Source of the DNA: Granulicella aggregans
GTDB taxonomy: Bacteria > Acidobacteriota > Terriglobia > Terriglobales > Acidobacteriaceae
Direction of reading: 5' to 3'
DNA: 64,000 nucleotides
Assembly (NCBI RefSeq): GCF_014203275.1
Contig: NZ_JACHIP010000004.1
Location: 744,001 to 808,000 of the forward strand
This document shows, piece by piece, positions 45,705 to 55,065 of this stretch (its first letter is position 1; every line of letters starts with the position of its first letter). The position numbers and the translations under genes were made by a program. The notes beneath the pieces were generated by a model. That model saw only the letters and a program-made list of their open reading frames with translations. It was not told the origin of the DNA and did no database searches.

Positions 45705-47215
45705 TTCAGCTCAGCCAAATCACGAAGCGATTCCCCGGCATCATCGCCAACGATGCTGTCGACCTCACCGTGCGACCCGGCGAGATTCACGCTCTGCTCG
45801 GAGAGAACGGAGCGGGCAAGAGCACGCTGATGCAGATCCTCTACGGATTCCACGCCATGGACTCGGGCCAGATCCTGCTCGACGGCCAGCGTGTATCGAT
45901 CACGTCGCCCGCGGATGCGATCGCGCTTGGCATCGGCATGGTGCACCAGGACTTCATGCTTGTTCCCACCTTCACTGTCGCGGAGAACACCATCCTTGGC
46001 CTGCGCGAAGGCACGGGTGCGATGCTCAATCTCAAGCGAGCAGCCAGTCGGATTCGTGAACTAAGCGAGCAGCATCACCTTGCGGTCGATCCCAACGCCA
46101 TCACCGGTACACTTCCCGTTGGCGTTCAACAGCGCGTCGAGATCCTGAAGCTGCTCTATCGCGATGCCCGCGTCCTTATCCTTGACGAACCGACTGCGGT
46201 ACTCACAGCACCCGAAAAGTACCGCCTCTTCACCGTTCTGCGCGGACTGCGCGCACAAGGCCGGTCCATTCTCATCGTCACGCACAAGCTTCACGAGATC
46301 ATGGAGCTCGCCGACCGCGTTACGGTAATGCGGGACGGCCGCAACGTCGCAAGTGTTGCCGTAGAAGATACCTCAGGCCCGGAGCTGGCGCGGCTGATGG
46401 TTGGTCGCGACGTGAATCTCAGCGTAAGCAAGCTGGAAGTTCCACCAGGCCCGAGCATCCTTAGCGTCAAGAGACTTTCCGTTCGCGATCATGCAGGTCA
46501 GCGGAAGTTGAAAGATATCTCGCTGGAGTTACATCCCCACGAGATCCTCGGTATCGCTGGCGTAGATGGCAACGGCCAGTCCGAGCTTGCGCAGGCGCTT
46601 CTTGGCCTTCGCACCATCGAAGGTGGCAGCATCCTCTTGAACGGTCGCGACATTACGGAGGCCCGGGTTGCCGAGCGTCGCGCTCTTGGCCTCGCCTATG
46701 TCCCGGCCGATCGCCGTAACGTCGGTTCAGTCGCTGATCTCTCCATCGCGGATAACGCCATGCTGACGCAGCCGCGATCCAATACGCGCCATAGCCTCTT
46801 CAACAAGACGCTTATCCGAGCGAGGGCACAGACGATCATCACTCGCTTCGGCGTTCGTGGCGCGAACGATGAGACTCACGCCTCGAAATTATCCGGAGGC
46901 AATTTACAGAAGGTCATTCTAGGGCGAGAGATCATGTCCGCGCCAAAAGTTCTCGTTGTCGAACAACCCACGCGCGGCCTCGATGTAGGAGCCATCGAAT
47001 CAATCTGGGCAGAGCTGCTGCGTGAACGCGCCAAGGGTACGGCAATCCTACTTGTCTCCGCTGAGCTCGAAGAGCTGCTGAACCTCGCCGACCGTATCGC
47101 CGTCATGTACGAAGGTCGTATCGTCGGCGTCGTCGATCCCGCAAGCGCCACCGCCGAACAACTCGGCATGATGATGGCAGGCACTCCACTCGAACCCACC
47201 GGGGTGTCTTCGTGA
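45701..47215 (+). CDS. ABC transporter ATP-binding protein, double-domain (RbsA/YufO-like)
   Basis: 504 residues, two ATPase domains in one chain. The first domain has Walker A GENGAGKST (about 36-44), the signature in the variant form LPVGVQQRVEIL and Walker B VLILDEP. The second has the degenerate Walker A GVDGNGQSEL typical of this subfamily, the signature LSGGNLQKVILGRE, and VLVVEQPTRGLDVG. ATG 45701 overlaps the upstream stop by 4 bp; the longer open frame to 45536 is not used. Powers nucleoside import together with the two permeases. Confidence 0.93.
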   Translation: MIQLSQITKRFPGIIANDAVDLTVRPGEIHALLGENGAGKSTLMQILYGFHAMDSGQILLDGQRVSITSPADAIALGIGMVHQDFMLVPTFTVAENTILGLREGTGAMLNLKRAASRIRELSEQHHLAVDPNAITGTLPVGVQQRVEILKLLYRDARVLILDEPTAVLTAPEKYRLFTVLRGLRAQGRSILIVTHKLHEIMELADRVTVMRDGRNVASVAVEDTSGPELARLMVGRDVNLSVSKLEVPPGPSILSVKRLSVRDHAGQRKLKDISLELHPHEILGIAGVDGNGQSELAQALLGLRTIEGGSILLNGRDITEARVAERRALGLAYVPADRRNVGSVADLSIADNAMLTQPRSNTRHSLFNKTLIRARAQTIITRFGVRGANDETHASKLSGGNLQKVILGREIMSAPKVLVVEQPTRGLDVGAIESIWAELLRERAKGTAILLVSAELEELLNLADRIAVMYEGRIVGVVDPASATAEQLGMMMAGTPLEPTGVSS

Positions 47216-47225
47216 GATTCCCACC

Positions 47226-48329
47226 ATGAGATTGCTAGTACGCCGTCTCACTCCAAACAACTCGCCCGCCGCTATTGCAACGACGATGCTCGCTGCGATC
47301 CTTGCGGCCATGGCCATCGCGTCATTGCTCTTTCTCGACTTCGGCGCGAATCCTCTCTCCGCTTATTACGCGCTCTTCCACGAGCCATTCGGCACACTCC
47401 GCGGCTTCGGCTACGCGGTCGTCAAGGCTACTCCTCTTACACTGATCGCTCTCGGCACCATCGTCGCCTGCCGCTCCGGATTCACCTACCTTGGCTTTGA
47501 AGGTTGCTTCACACTCGGAGCGGCGGCCTCCGCATGGCTTGCCCTCGCAACCGCCCCGGGACAATGGGCCGCGTCGCTTTCACCCCTCCTCTTCTTCCCA
47601 GCAGCGGTCTTGATCAGCTTTACTGTGGGGGCGCTTTGGTCGGGCCTGACCGGTATCCTTCGCGCGCGCTTCGGCGGCAATGAAGTCCTCATCTCGCTGA
47701 TGTCGAACTACGTTGCGATCCTCATCGTGAAGTACCTCGTCGCAGGTCCGATGCGCGCCCCCGGCTCATTGCCCGAGACCGATCAACTTCCCCACGCAAC
47801 GTGGCTCGCCTTCATCATCCCCGGCACGCGTGGGCACGCGGGCGTCCTCATCGCACTCGCCGCCGCGTTCCTTGTGTGGATGCTGCTGCGCAAGCTTCCG
47901 CTTGGTTTCGAACTCATCGTAAGCGGCCTCAACCCTGCTGCCGCGCGATACGCCGGCATCGACGTTGCTCGCCGAACACTGCTTGCCGCTGCACTCTCTG
48001 GCGGTCTGGGAGCTCTCGCCGGTCTCACCGAAATCCTCGGCGTGCAGCATCGCCTCATGGATGGCATCAGCGGAGGCGTCGGCTTCACCGGCGTCATCGT
48101 CGCTCTGCTTGCGGAGATGAACCCGATTGCGGTATTGCCAACAGCGCTCATCTACGGCGGAATGACCGTCGGGGCCGATGCCATGCAGCGCCGCGCCGGC
48201 ATCCCCAGTTCGATCACGTTCATCCTGCAATCGCTGATCGTCCTCTTCGTCCTCGCAAGCTCGATGCTCCGTTACTACCGCTTCAACTTCGCGGCCCTGC
48301 GCTCGAAGAAGGAGGCAATGCAGGCATGA
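47226..48329 (+). CDS. ABC transporter permease (nucleoside/BMP type), subunit 1
   Basis: 367 residues, about nine hydrophobic helices. The BPD_transp_2 family pattern is seen in TPLTLIALGTIVACRSGFTYLGFEGCFTLGA and in FGGNEVLISLMSNYVAI. It begins 10 nt after the ATPase stop and overlaps the second permease by 4 bp (ATGA at 48326-48329). Inner-membrane half of the translocation channel. Confidence 0.92.
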   Translation: MRLLVRRLTPNNSPAAIATTMLAAILAAMAIASLLFLDFGANPLSAYYALFHEPFGTLRGFGYAVVKATPLTLIALGTIVACRSGFTYLGFEGCFTLGAAASAWLALATAPGQWAASLSPLLFFPAAVLISFTVGALWSGLTGILRARFGGNEVLISLMSNYVAILIVKYLVAGPMRAPGSLPETDQLPHATWLAFIIPGTRGHAGVLIALAAAFLVWMLLRKLPLGFELIVSGLNPAAARYAGIDVARRTLLAAALSGGLGALAGLTEILGVQHRLMDGISGGVGFTGVIVALLAEMNPIAVLPTALIYGGMTVGADAMQRRAGIPSSITFILQSLIVLFVLASSMLRYYRFNFAALRSKKEAMQA

Positions 48330-49261
48330 GTGTCTTCAGTCAGGCATTCCTCGTCACGTGGCTCACCGCTGGCATACGTCTCGGTGGCCCTGTTCTTCTG
48401 GCCGCTCTGGGCGAGACCTTCGCGGAACGCTCCGGCATCCTCAACCTCGGCATCGAGGGCATCCTCCTGCTCGGCGCTCTCGCCAGCTACTTGACGTCGA
48501 TCCACACCGGCAGCCTGTGGCTCCCTCTCTTCGCTGCGATGCTGACCGGCTTTGCTGCGGCTCTCTTTCTCGCATGGATGTATGTCACCGTTCGAGCCTC
48601 ACAGGTCGTCGTCGGTCTCGTCTTCAACGTGCTCGCTCTGGGCATCGCGGCGACGGTCTATCGCCGCACGCTTGCACACGCATCGCCTGGGCCCATCGCG
48701 ATGTTCCAGGCAGTTCACATTCCCTGGGTCAGCGATTTGCCGATCGTCGGACCAACGCTCTTCAGCCAGACACTTCCGCTCTACCTGACCCTCGTCCTCG
48801 TAGTCGTCGCCCACTTCGCACTCTTCCACACACGCTTTGGTCTTGGACTTCGCGCTGCAGGTGAGAACCCCCGCGCAGCCGATGCCGCAGGCATCTCCGT
48901 CCCGCGCATGCGCTATCTCGGAACGCTGATCTCAGGCGCGGCAGCCGGTCTCGCCGGAGGCTACCTGGTGCTCGCACAGATCGGCCTCTTCCGCGACTCC
49001 ATCGTCGCGGGCCAGGGCTTCATCGCGCTCGGCATCGTCATCTTCGGCCGTTGGAGCCCCTGGAAGGCCGCGCTTGCCGCGATGGTCTTCGGCACCTGCG
49101 ACGCACTCCAACTCTCGCTGCAACTCCTCGGCACCCACCTGCCCGAAGAGCTGCTTCTGTCCATCCCGTACGTGGTCACAATCCTGGCCATCTCCGGCAT
49201 CTTCGGTGGCCGCGACGTAAGACCCGCCGCTCTCGCCGTGCCTTACGCAAAAGAGGCGTGA
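48326..49261 (+). CDS. ABC transporter permease (nucleoside/BMP type), subunit 2
   Basis: 311 residues, about nine helices. Shows the YufQ/NupQ-like signature ALGETFAERSGILNLGIEGILLLGA near the N terminus and LGLRAAGENPRAADAAGISVPRMRY in the cytoplasmic coupling loop. ATG 48326 is in the overlap with subunit 1; the same frame is open upstream to 47801, but those codons read like a shadow of subunit 1. Last gene of the importer operon, convergent with the amidohydrolase gene 6 bp away. Confidence 0.92.
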   Translation: MSVFSQAFLVTWLTAGIRLGGPVLLAALGETFAERSGILNLGIEGILLLGALASYLTSIHTGSLWLPLFAAMLTGFAAALFLAWMYVTVRASQVVVGLVFNVLALGIAATVYRRTLAHASPGPIAMFQAVHIPWVSDLPIVGPTLFSQTLPLYLTLVLVVVAHFALFHTRFGLGLRAAGENPRAADAAGISVPRMRYLGTLISGAAAGLAGGYLVLAQIGLFRDSIVAGQGFIALGIVIFGRWSPWKAALAAMVFGTCDALQLSLQLLGTHLPEELLLSIPYVVTILAISGIFGGRDVRPAALAVPYAKEA

Positions 49262-49267
49262 ACCGAG

Positions 49268-50658
49268 CTACATGGTCGCCGAACGCCACGGTCTCCGCTT
49301 GAACGAATCCGTCCCGGCACGCGCCGTCAAGGCGTCAGCATGAAGCTGCGCGCTCCGCCGCACCGCACGTTCGTCGACGCTCTTCACCACGCCGTCGCGC
49401 ATCACCACGTTGCCGTCGATCAACACCGTCACCACCTCATGCCCAAGCGCCGAATACACCAGCGCCGATACGGGATGATGGATCGGCGTCATCCACGCGT
49501 TATCGTAGTCGACCACGGCGATGTCAGCTTTCTTCCCCACTTCGATCGAACCGATCTCACCTTCCAGGCCGACGGCGCGCGCTCCCCCAATCGTTGCCAT
49601 CTCCAGCACCGTCTCCGCCGTAATGATCTCCGCGTCCTGGTGCACGCCCTTCTGCTGCAGCGCGGCAAACTTCATCGCCTGGATCATGCTGTGGTTGTTG
49701 CTGCTCGCGGGCCCATCGCTTGCCAGTCCCACGGTCAGACCGGCCTTCAGCATCTCCGGGATCGGCGCGCATCCCGAAGCAAGATACTGGTTGCTGCAGG
49801 GATTGTTCGACACCTTGACATCATGCTTCAGCAGCAGCCGGATGTCATCCGTCGTGCAATGCACGCAATGCGCAGCCACCACGTCCGGCCCGAGAAATCC
49901 GATATCTGCAAGAACTTCCGTGTCGGTCTTTCCATACTTAGCCGCCGCCGTCTCGAGCTCGAACGTGGTCTCGCCAATGTGCGTCGTGACCAGCACCTTC
50001 TCTTCATCCGCAAGCTTGCGCGTCTGTCGGTAACCCCCCTCATCAACCGTCCAGATCATGTTGCAAGCTACCCCAATCTGCACGCGTCCTCCCGGCTTGT
50101 TGAAGCGCCGTATCTGTTCGCGTGCATCGCCAAGCGCCTTCTCCGGAGTCTCGATCAACTCACGCGGCGTGCCGTACTCTTCGCCCATCGAAGCGAAGCC
50201 CCGGCACACAAACCCGCGCATACCTGTCTCCTCAAACGCACCGACCACTGCGGCGACATGCCCGGCCGAGGGTGTGCGTACATGAAGTCCAGTACCGTAG
50301 TCACTCCGCCCCGTATTGACTCCACACACCCGTGCATCGCCGCCGCGCGTGCATCGTCAGCGGTCAGATGGATCGCGCTCGGCCCGGTCATGCAGGTGAA
50401 CCACTTCTTCAGCACCATGTCGTCGCCCAGACCTTTCAGCAGTGTCTGGAACAGATGCGTGTGCGTGTTCACCATCCCCGGCATCACGATCTTGCCAGAA
50501 CAGTCGATTACCTCTGCCTCGGGATAGCGCTCGGCCATCTGGGTTCGCGTACCGATCGCCGCGATGCGGTCTCCCACTACGCAGACGCTCGCGCTCTCCA
50601 TCACATCGCGCTTTGCGTTCATCGTGATTAACCAGCCATCGGCCAGAATGTAGCTCAT
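49268..50658 (-). pseudogene. TRZ/ATZ-type amidohydrolase (nucleobase deaminase-like), frameshifted
   Basis: Two frames, 50155-50658 and 49268-50329, together encode one metal-dependent deaminase of about 460 residues. N-terminal part: MSYILADGWLITMNA, metal motif PGMVNTHTHLFQ (His-x-His), TTVLDFMYAHPRPG. C-terminal part: GFEETG-like GAFEETGMRGFVCRG, VTTHIGETTFEL, VAAHCVHCT, LASDGPASSNNHSM, which supply the remaining His and Asp ligands. Restoring one G in the GGG run at 50261-50263 (minus strand) joins both frames as HPRPGHVAAVVGAFEE. The family includes 8-oxoguanine, guanine and S-adenosylhomocysteine deaminases; the adjacent nucleoside importer favours a purine substrate. Either a homopolymer sequencing error or a recently inactivated gene. 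Confidence 0.85.
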
Positions 50659-50817
50659 ACGTTCTCAGTCTCCGCTTTGCGAGGTGGGATACGTCTCAGT
50701 TGTACATCAAGGCTGGATGTCTGCTGCCAACCCAGTTGCCTCGGCCCTTCCTTGAACGGTGAAACCTGAACAGTGCGAAATAAATTTGCGAACAAGTTGC
50801 ACGTTTTGATGGATAGA

Positions 50818-50841
50818 ACCGCCTTGATAAGTGAAGGCGGT
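50818..50841 (+). other. Perfect 8-bp hairpin in the leader of the 50873 gene
   Basis: ACCGCCTT (50818-50825) and AAGGCGGT (50834-50841) with the 8-nt loop GATAAGTG, ending 31 bp before the start codon. No T-tract follows, so it is not a terminator. It could stabilise the mRNA or be a protein-binding dyad. Confidence 0.5.
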
Positions 50842-50872
50842 CCTTGAGACGCCCTCTCAAAGGGGAACCATC

Positions 50873-51319
50873 ATGAACGCACTTTCATCTTTCAAGTCTC
50901 GTGCAATCTATGTCGCGGCCGCTCTTGCGATCGGCCTGTCGTCCACCACAACCAAAGCGCAGTACCAGGCAGATCGGGTCCAGTTCGTTGCGCCGTTCGC
51001 GTTCGAGTACGGATCGCAGCATCTCCCTGCGGGCAAGTACGTCGTCAGCAGGGAGTCCTCGGCCATCACCCTGATCAGGGGCCGATCGGTGGGCGTGATG
51101 GCCATTACCCAAACTACGTCTGACCTGCAGCCGGCAAGCAAGGGCAAGATCGTCTTCCGCAAATATGGACAGCGATACTTCCTCACCCAGGTCTGGCTGC
51201 CGGGAAAGGCCAGCCACCTCACCTTCGACCAGAAGAAGGCAATGAGGAAGCTCGAGGTCGCCGCAGGAAACGCCGAACCGACGAAGGTGGAGGTAGCTCT
51301 GCTTGAGCCGACACGCTAG
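50873..51319 (+). CDS. Small secreted protein of unknown function
   Basis: 148 residues with a signal peptide (about 1-29, ending TTTKAQ). The mature part is beta-rich, starting VQFVAPFAFEYGSQHLPAGKYVVSRES, a pattern seen in many short acidobacterial exported proteins of unknown function. ATG 50873 follows an AGGGGA ribosome site; the frame is open from 50831. It is a single-gene unit, with a leader hairpin (50818-50841) before it and a clear terminator (51376-51418) after it, which suggests a well-expressed monocistronic mRNA. Confidence 0.75.
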   Translation: MNALSSFKSRAIYVAAALAIGLSSTTTKAQYQADRVQFVAPFAFEYGSQHLPAGKYVVSRESSAITLIRGRSVGVMAITQTTSDLQPASKGKIVFRKYGQRYFLTQVWLPGKASHLTFDQKKAMRKLEVAAGNAEPTKVEVALLEPTR

Positions 51320-51375
51320 CAAGGCAGCTCTCACTGGTAACGCTGCTCTCCAAGGCAGTCGGTCTCTGATTCAGC

Positions 51376-51418
51376 AAAGGACGTGACGAGTGGGAAACTC
51401 CCTCGCCACGTCCTTTTT
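51376..51418 (+). terminator. Rho-independent terminator after the 50873 gene
   Basis: Arms AAAGGACGTGACGAG (51376-51390) and CTCGCCACGTCCTTT (51402-51416) pair over 15 positions with one mismatch. The loop is 11 nt, and TTTTT (51414-51418) follows on the plus strand. The distal tract for the convergent minus-strand gene is poor, so it mainly serves the plus strand. Confidence 0.88.
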
Positions 51419-51424
51419 CTATCG

Positions 51425-52240
51425 CTACGGGGTGGTTGTGATGGTTGGGGTGCTCAGGGTAGGTTGAGCGGTGCAAGCGGCATCGGTGATGGTGTACGCA
51501 GTAGCCGGGGCCGCTTTGATTACCTGGCACGATTGGATAGCACGAGCCGATGACATGTCACCCTTACAGATCGATGGATCCACAGCGATCGAGACTGAAG
51601 GATTGCCAAGCCAGTAGATCGACCGCCCGACCTGCTTCGTAATGCTTGGGTTGTCGATCTGTATCTTATTGGAGGAGCTGTCGCAATTGACCTCCGCATC
51701 GGCGCTCCCGTCACCTGCGAAGGGTTGTGGCGAGGGTGGTCCAAACGGGACGTAGGGCTTTGCAGGCTCCGCAACCAGGCCGAGCACCCTGTCGACGGGG
51801 AGATCGACCTTGTAAAGTGCTGTGGCGAGAAGCTGCAATCCGGAAACATAGGCTAACTTGTTGCCACTTCCACCTCCGCCCTTTGTTCCAGATGACGGTC
51901 CCATGCCGGGGTCACAGATCGCGGAACCGCTGCAGCTGTAGGTGTAGATGTTGTCGCGGGTTCCGGCGTAGATACATGTGCTGCCGGGGGTTTTATCCCT
52001 GCAGGGCGAGCTTGTAAATGGGCTGAACGTGATAGTCGGCGGGTTGTCCTGCCCATAGGAAGACCAGTCAATCACGTCTCCCGGTTCGGGGCTGACATTG
52101 ACGCCTTCATAAGGCAGCACCGACAGATGAATGTGGTTGGGTTGGTGAATCGATGCGATCAGGGCGCCGCCGACTACGACGCCAATCAGGAAGACTAGAA
52201 AGCAAAGTCCGGATGTGCGATACACGGATATTCGAGACAT
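51425..52240 (-). CDS. Membrane-anchored extracytoplasmic protein of unknown function
   Basis: 271 residues. One N-terminal helix (about 10-31) acts as signal or anchor. The exterior part starts with a cupredoxin-like stretch (VLPYEGVNVSPEPGDVIDWSS) but lacks a recognisable copper-ligand set. Cysteines occur as SSPCRDKTPGSTCIY, YSCSGSAIC and EVNCDSSS, plus pairs near the C terminus (SICKG, SCQVI, DAACTA), suggesting disulfides. A Gly-rich linker lies at about 118-130. The upstream gene is the kinase on the same strand, 50 bp away, so it may be the last gene of the sigma-kinase operon. No family recognised. Confidence 0.65.
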   Translation of the reverse strand: MSRISVYRTSGLCFLVFLIGVVVGGALIASIHQPNHIHLSVLPYEGVNVSPEPGDVIDWSSYGQDNPPTITFSPFTSSPCRDKTPGSTCIYAGTRDNIYTYSCSGSAICDPGMGPSSGTKGGGGSGNKLAYVSGLQLLATALYKVDLPVDRVLGLVAEPAKPYVPFGPPSPQPFAGDGSADAEVNCDSSSNKIQIDNPSITKQVGRSIYWLGNPSVSIAVDPSICKGDMSSARAIQSCQVIKAAPATAYTITDAACTAQPTLSTPTITTTP

Positions 52241-52290
52241 GGAGGAGAGTCCTTTCGGGTTGCCGCAATGGATGGATCGAGACTTGAGGG

Positions 52291-55065
52291 TTAGGTGGAA
52301 CTCTTCGGGGCCCGGAGCCTGGAGACGCGGGAGAGATACCGCGGATCCTTTTCAATCTCTTTCAAATCGAGCGCAAGTCCGGCCTCGACTGGCGAAAGTC
52401 CCCGGTCCATGCAGGATAGGAGCATCTTCAACGCCTCCTCTTTCTTGCCCAGCAGGGCCAGCGCCTGGGAGATCATGAACTGCGATTCAACATCGGTCGC
52501 TCCCCTGTCCTCGGCATTCTTAAGGTCGGTCTGAGCGTTTGAGGAGTCGCCGATCTTCGCGTGATAGAAGGCAAGAATGGCCCAGTCCGAAGCATCGCGC
52601 GGATTCGCAGCCAGGTTGGCCGCGAGCAACCGCGTGGCCTTGGCGTAGTTCTCCTTCACCAGGGCAGCGTTGCCCATCACGGAGTAGCAATCGCCGATGT
52701 TTCTCCAGATCATGTGGGCGGCTGGTCGAAGAGCGGCAGCCTTCTGATAATTTTCGAGCGAAGACTTATACTTTCCGTCGGTAAAGGCGATGTCCCCCAG
52801 CGTCATGTAGGCGTCCTTGTTGGGAGCGCGTACCAGGCTGTTTTGGGAGGCCGTAATTGCCTCCTGGCGCTTACCCATTGCGAGGTACATGATCCCAAGA
52901 TTGGCAAGCGGCATGGCAACCTTCGGCGCGGCTGCCGCAGCGACAGCAAACTCGTCCGCGGCCTTCAGGTACTGCGCCTGCTGAGAAAGTGTCCAGCCGA
53001 GTTCGTTGTGCGCCAGCCAGTAGTTCGGACGCTCACGGCTGATGTCCCGGTAAACCTGTTCCGCCTCGGACAAGTGCTGTGTCTCCCGCAGAGCCTCCGC
53101 CTTGTAGATCAGGGTTTCGGGGTTGCCTGGGTCGGCTTTCAGAGACCTCGCAAAATAGACCAGTGCCTGTTCGGTCTTGCCTGAGTAGACATAGACCATC
53201 GCCTGGCTCAGAAGACCTTTGGCGGAGTCGGGGTTCCACTTGTAGGCAAGCGTGGCGTTGTCCTGTGCAAGCGTCAGCTTTGCAGGATCGCCATCCCGGT
53301 ATCCCGTGATGTAAGCCATCGCCAGCCTGGCATAGCCGAGAGCGAAACTTTTATCCAGATCCACGGCTTGTTGATACTTCAACAGGGCGGCTTCAAGTCC
53401 GGTGTCATTCGGTCGGGCGGCCAGCTCTTCCGCTTCACTGAAGATGCGGTACACTTCGGGCGAGACCCGCTTCAACTCCTCCTTGTCCTTAACCTCAATT
53501 TCGTTTTCAGGCACTCCGAGCAGCCGGGCCGCGGTTCGCGTCGCCTTTTCGGACATCTGACTCAACTGTGCTGCAGGCAGCGAAACATGCGCCTTCCGCA
53601 GCAAGCGCTGGCTCGACGCGTCGAGCACCTGCAGCGTCAATGTGTGCATTGAATCGACGCTTGCGAGCGACGCCGCCAGCACCAGGTTCGCTCCCAGCGC
53701 GCTGACGGACTCCGCAGGAGCAGATGGCATTTTTTCACCCCTCGGCAGGTCTCTGAGAGTAACGATCAGCAGGTCCTTCACGTAAGCCTCGGCGCGGGCC
53801 AGGCGCTGCCCGATCGACTCGAGCACGGTCGATACTACCGCCGAGAGCTGGCCATCAGGCCACGCCAGCAACGCAACCGAGCGATGGTCTGGAAGAGGTT
53901 CGAAGATGTACTCGAGATCATCCCATCGCCACCACGCGCCCCCGCCAGTAACGCATATGCCAGCTACAGCCGCGCCTGCAAAGCGCCGCCGCGTCCAGAA
54001 CTTCTTCACCTCAACCAGCTGCGAGCGACGAGACCCGCTTGGCTCGATCTCTTTGAGCGCCTCCTCAAAGGCCACGCATCGTCGCTTCGGGTCCTGGCTA
54101 AGACACTCTGTGATGAGCGTGACGCAAAAGTCAGGAACATCGGGAGAGGCCAGCCGTGAACTCAACGTGTAAGAGGTACCGTCAGGCGAGGCCGCAGGCT
54201 TCTCGCCAACGAAGAGCTCGTGCAGCACCACGCCGAAGGCAAAAAGGTCACTCGCCTGCGATGGAGTCTGGCCCAGAAAGAGTTCCGGTGCTATGTAGCC
54301 GCGCGTCCCCGCCAGCATGCTCTTCTCCACCGCCGTCGTCTCTATCTCGTAAGCCCGGGCGAGCCCAAAGTCTGTGATCCAAAGCCGCAGCTCCGGACCA
54401 GTGCCGTCGAGCATGATGTTTCCCGGCTTGATGTCCCTGTGAACGATGTTCGCGTGATGAATCGCCGCCAGCCCCAGCGCGATCTTGCTGAGAATCGCCA
54501 ACCGATCTTCTGGTGAGATCGGCTCGCCATGCTTCAATCGCTCGCTGAGCGTAGTTCCTGGCAAGAGTTTCATCGTCAGGAACAGGAAGCCGGGCGGCGG
54601 GTCATCGCAATGGGCGATGTCGTACATCGGGCACAGGTTCGGGTGCGTTACCTCGCGCGCCAGCAGTACCTCCCGCTCAAAGCGTCTCTGGAGATCAGGA
54701 TCATCAGACTTATGCGGCAGGATCGTCTTCATGGCGACATGCACGCCCTGCAGAAAGCGGTCCTCCACCTCGTAGACCTCGCCCATGCCGCCCGACCCAA
54801 GGCGTCGTACAACTCGGTACCGGTTCAGCACAGAAGCTCCAGGAAAGAGTCCAGGCCCGTGATTGAAGTTAAGCAGATCGACCAGCGGCCCATCTCTTGT
54901 GGTCGTCTTCTGATCGTGTGCCTCGAGCAGTGTCTTCAGCTCCAGCCTCAACTCAACGTCATCTCCGCACGCATCGGTGACAAACCTCTCCCTCGCGCTG
55001 CTTGGCAGGTCAAGCGCGGCACCGTAAAGCGGTTTCAGGCGTTGCCATAGCTCAGGGGTCATCAT
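52291..55065 (-). CDS. Serine/threonine protein kinase with C-terminal TPR repeats
   Basis: 924 residues. A short N-terminal region precedes the Hanks-type kinase domain (about 85-340): LGSGGMGEVYEV, VAMK, VHRDIKPGNIML, TDFGLA and GYIAPELFLG, all catalytic residues present. A membrane helix lies near RRFAGAAVAGICVTGGGAWW (about 370-390). The exterior part has a beta-rich segment and then many TPR units (about 560-910). ATG 55065 overlaps the stop of the upstream sigma-factor gene (ATGA), indicating coupling. Such sigma-kinase pairs are frequent in Acidobacteria and Planctomycetes, where the kinase may regulate the sigma factor. The longer frame to 55095 is not needed. Confidence 0.9.
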   Translation of the reverse strand: MMTPELWQRLKPLYGAALDLPSSARERFVTDACGDDVELRLELKTLLEAHDQKTTTRDGPLVDLLNFNHGPGLFPGASVLNRYRVVRRLGSGGMGEVYEVEDRFLQGVHVAMKTILPHKSDDPDLQRRFEREVLLAREVTHPNLCPMYDIAHCDDPPPGFLFLTMKLLPGTTLSERLKHGEPISPEDRLAILSKIALGLAAIHHANIVHRDIKPGNIMLDGTGPELRLWITDFGLARAYEIETTAVEKSMLAGTRGYIAPELFLGQTPSQASDLFAFGVVLHELFVGEKPAASPDGTSYTLSSRLASPDVPDFCVTLITECLSQDPKRRCVAFEEALKEIEPSGSRRSQLVEVKKFWTRRRFAGAAVAGICVTGGGAWWRWDDLEYIFEPLPDHRSVALLAWPDGQLSAVVSTVLESIGQRLARAEAYVKDLLIVTLRDLPRGEKMPSAPAESVSALGANLVLAASLASVDSMHTLTLQVLDASSQRLLRKAHVSLPAAQLSQMSEKATRTAARLLGVPENEIEVKDKEELKRVSPEVYRIFSEAEELAARPNDTGLEAALLKYQQAVDLDKSFALGYARLAMAYITGYRDGDPAKLTLAQDNATLAYKWNPDSAKGLLSQAMVYVYSGKTEQALVYFARSLKADPGNPETLIYKAEALRETQHLSEAEQVYRDISRERPNYWLAHNELGWTLSQQAQYLKAADEFAVAAAAAPKVAMPLANLGIMYLAMGKRQEAITASQNSLVRAPNKDAYMTLGDIAFTDGKYKSSLENYQKAAALRPAAHMIWRNIGDCYSVMGNAALVKENYAKATRLLAANLAANPRDASDWAILAFYHAKIGDSSNAQTDLKNAEDRGATDVESQFMISQALALLGKKEEALKMLLSCMDRGLSPVEAGLALDLKEIEKDPRYLSRVSRLRAPKSST

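Noticed and set aside
47801..48325. N-terminal extension of the second ABC permease
   Set aside because: The added residues are an Arg-rich shadow of permease 1; ATG 48326 in an ATGA overlap gives the standard N terminus.
49340..50527. 395-codon open frame on the plus strand
   Set aside because: Antisense to the amidohydrolase; composition rich in Arg/His/Pro, no domain, no ribosome site. It is a high-GC shadow frame.
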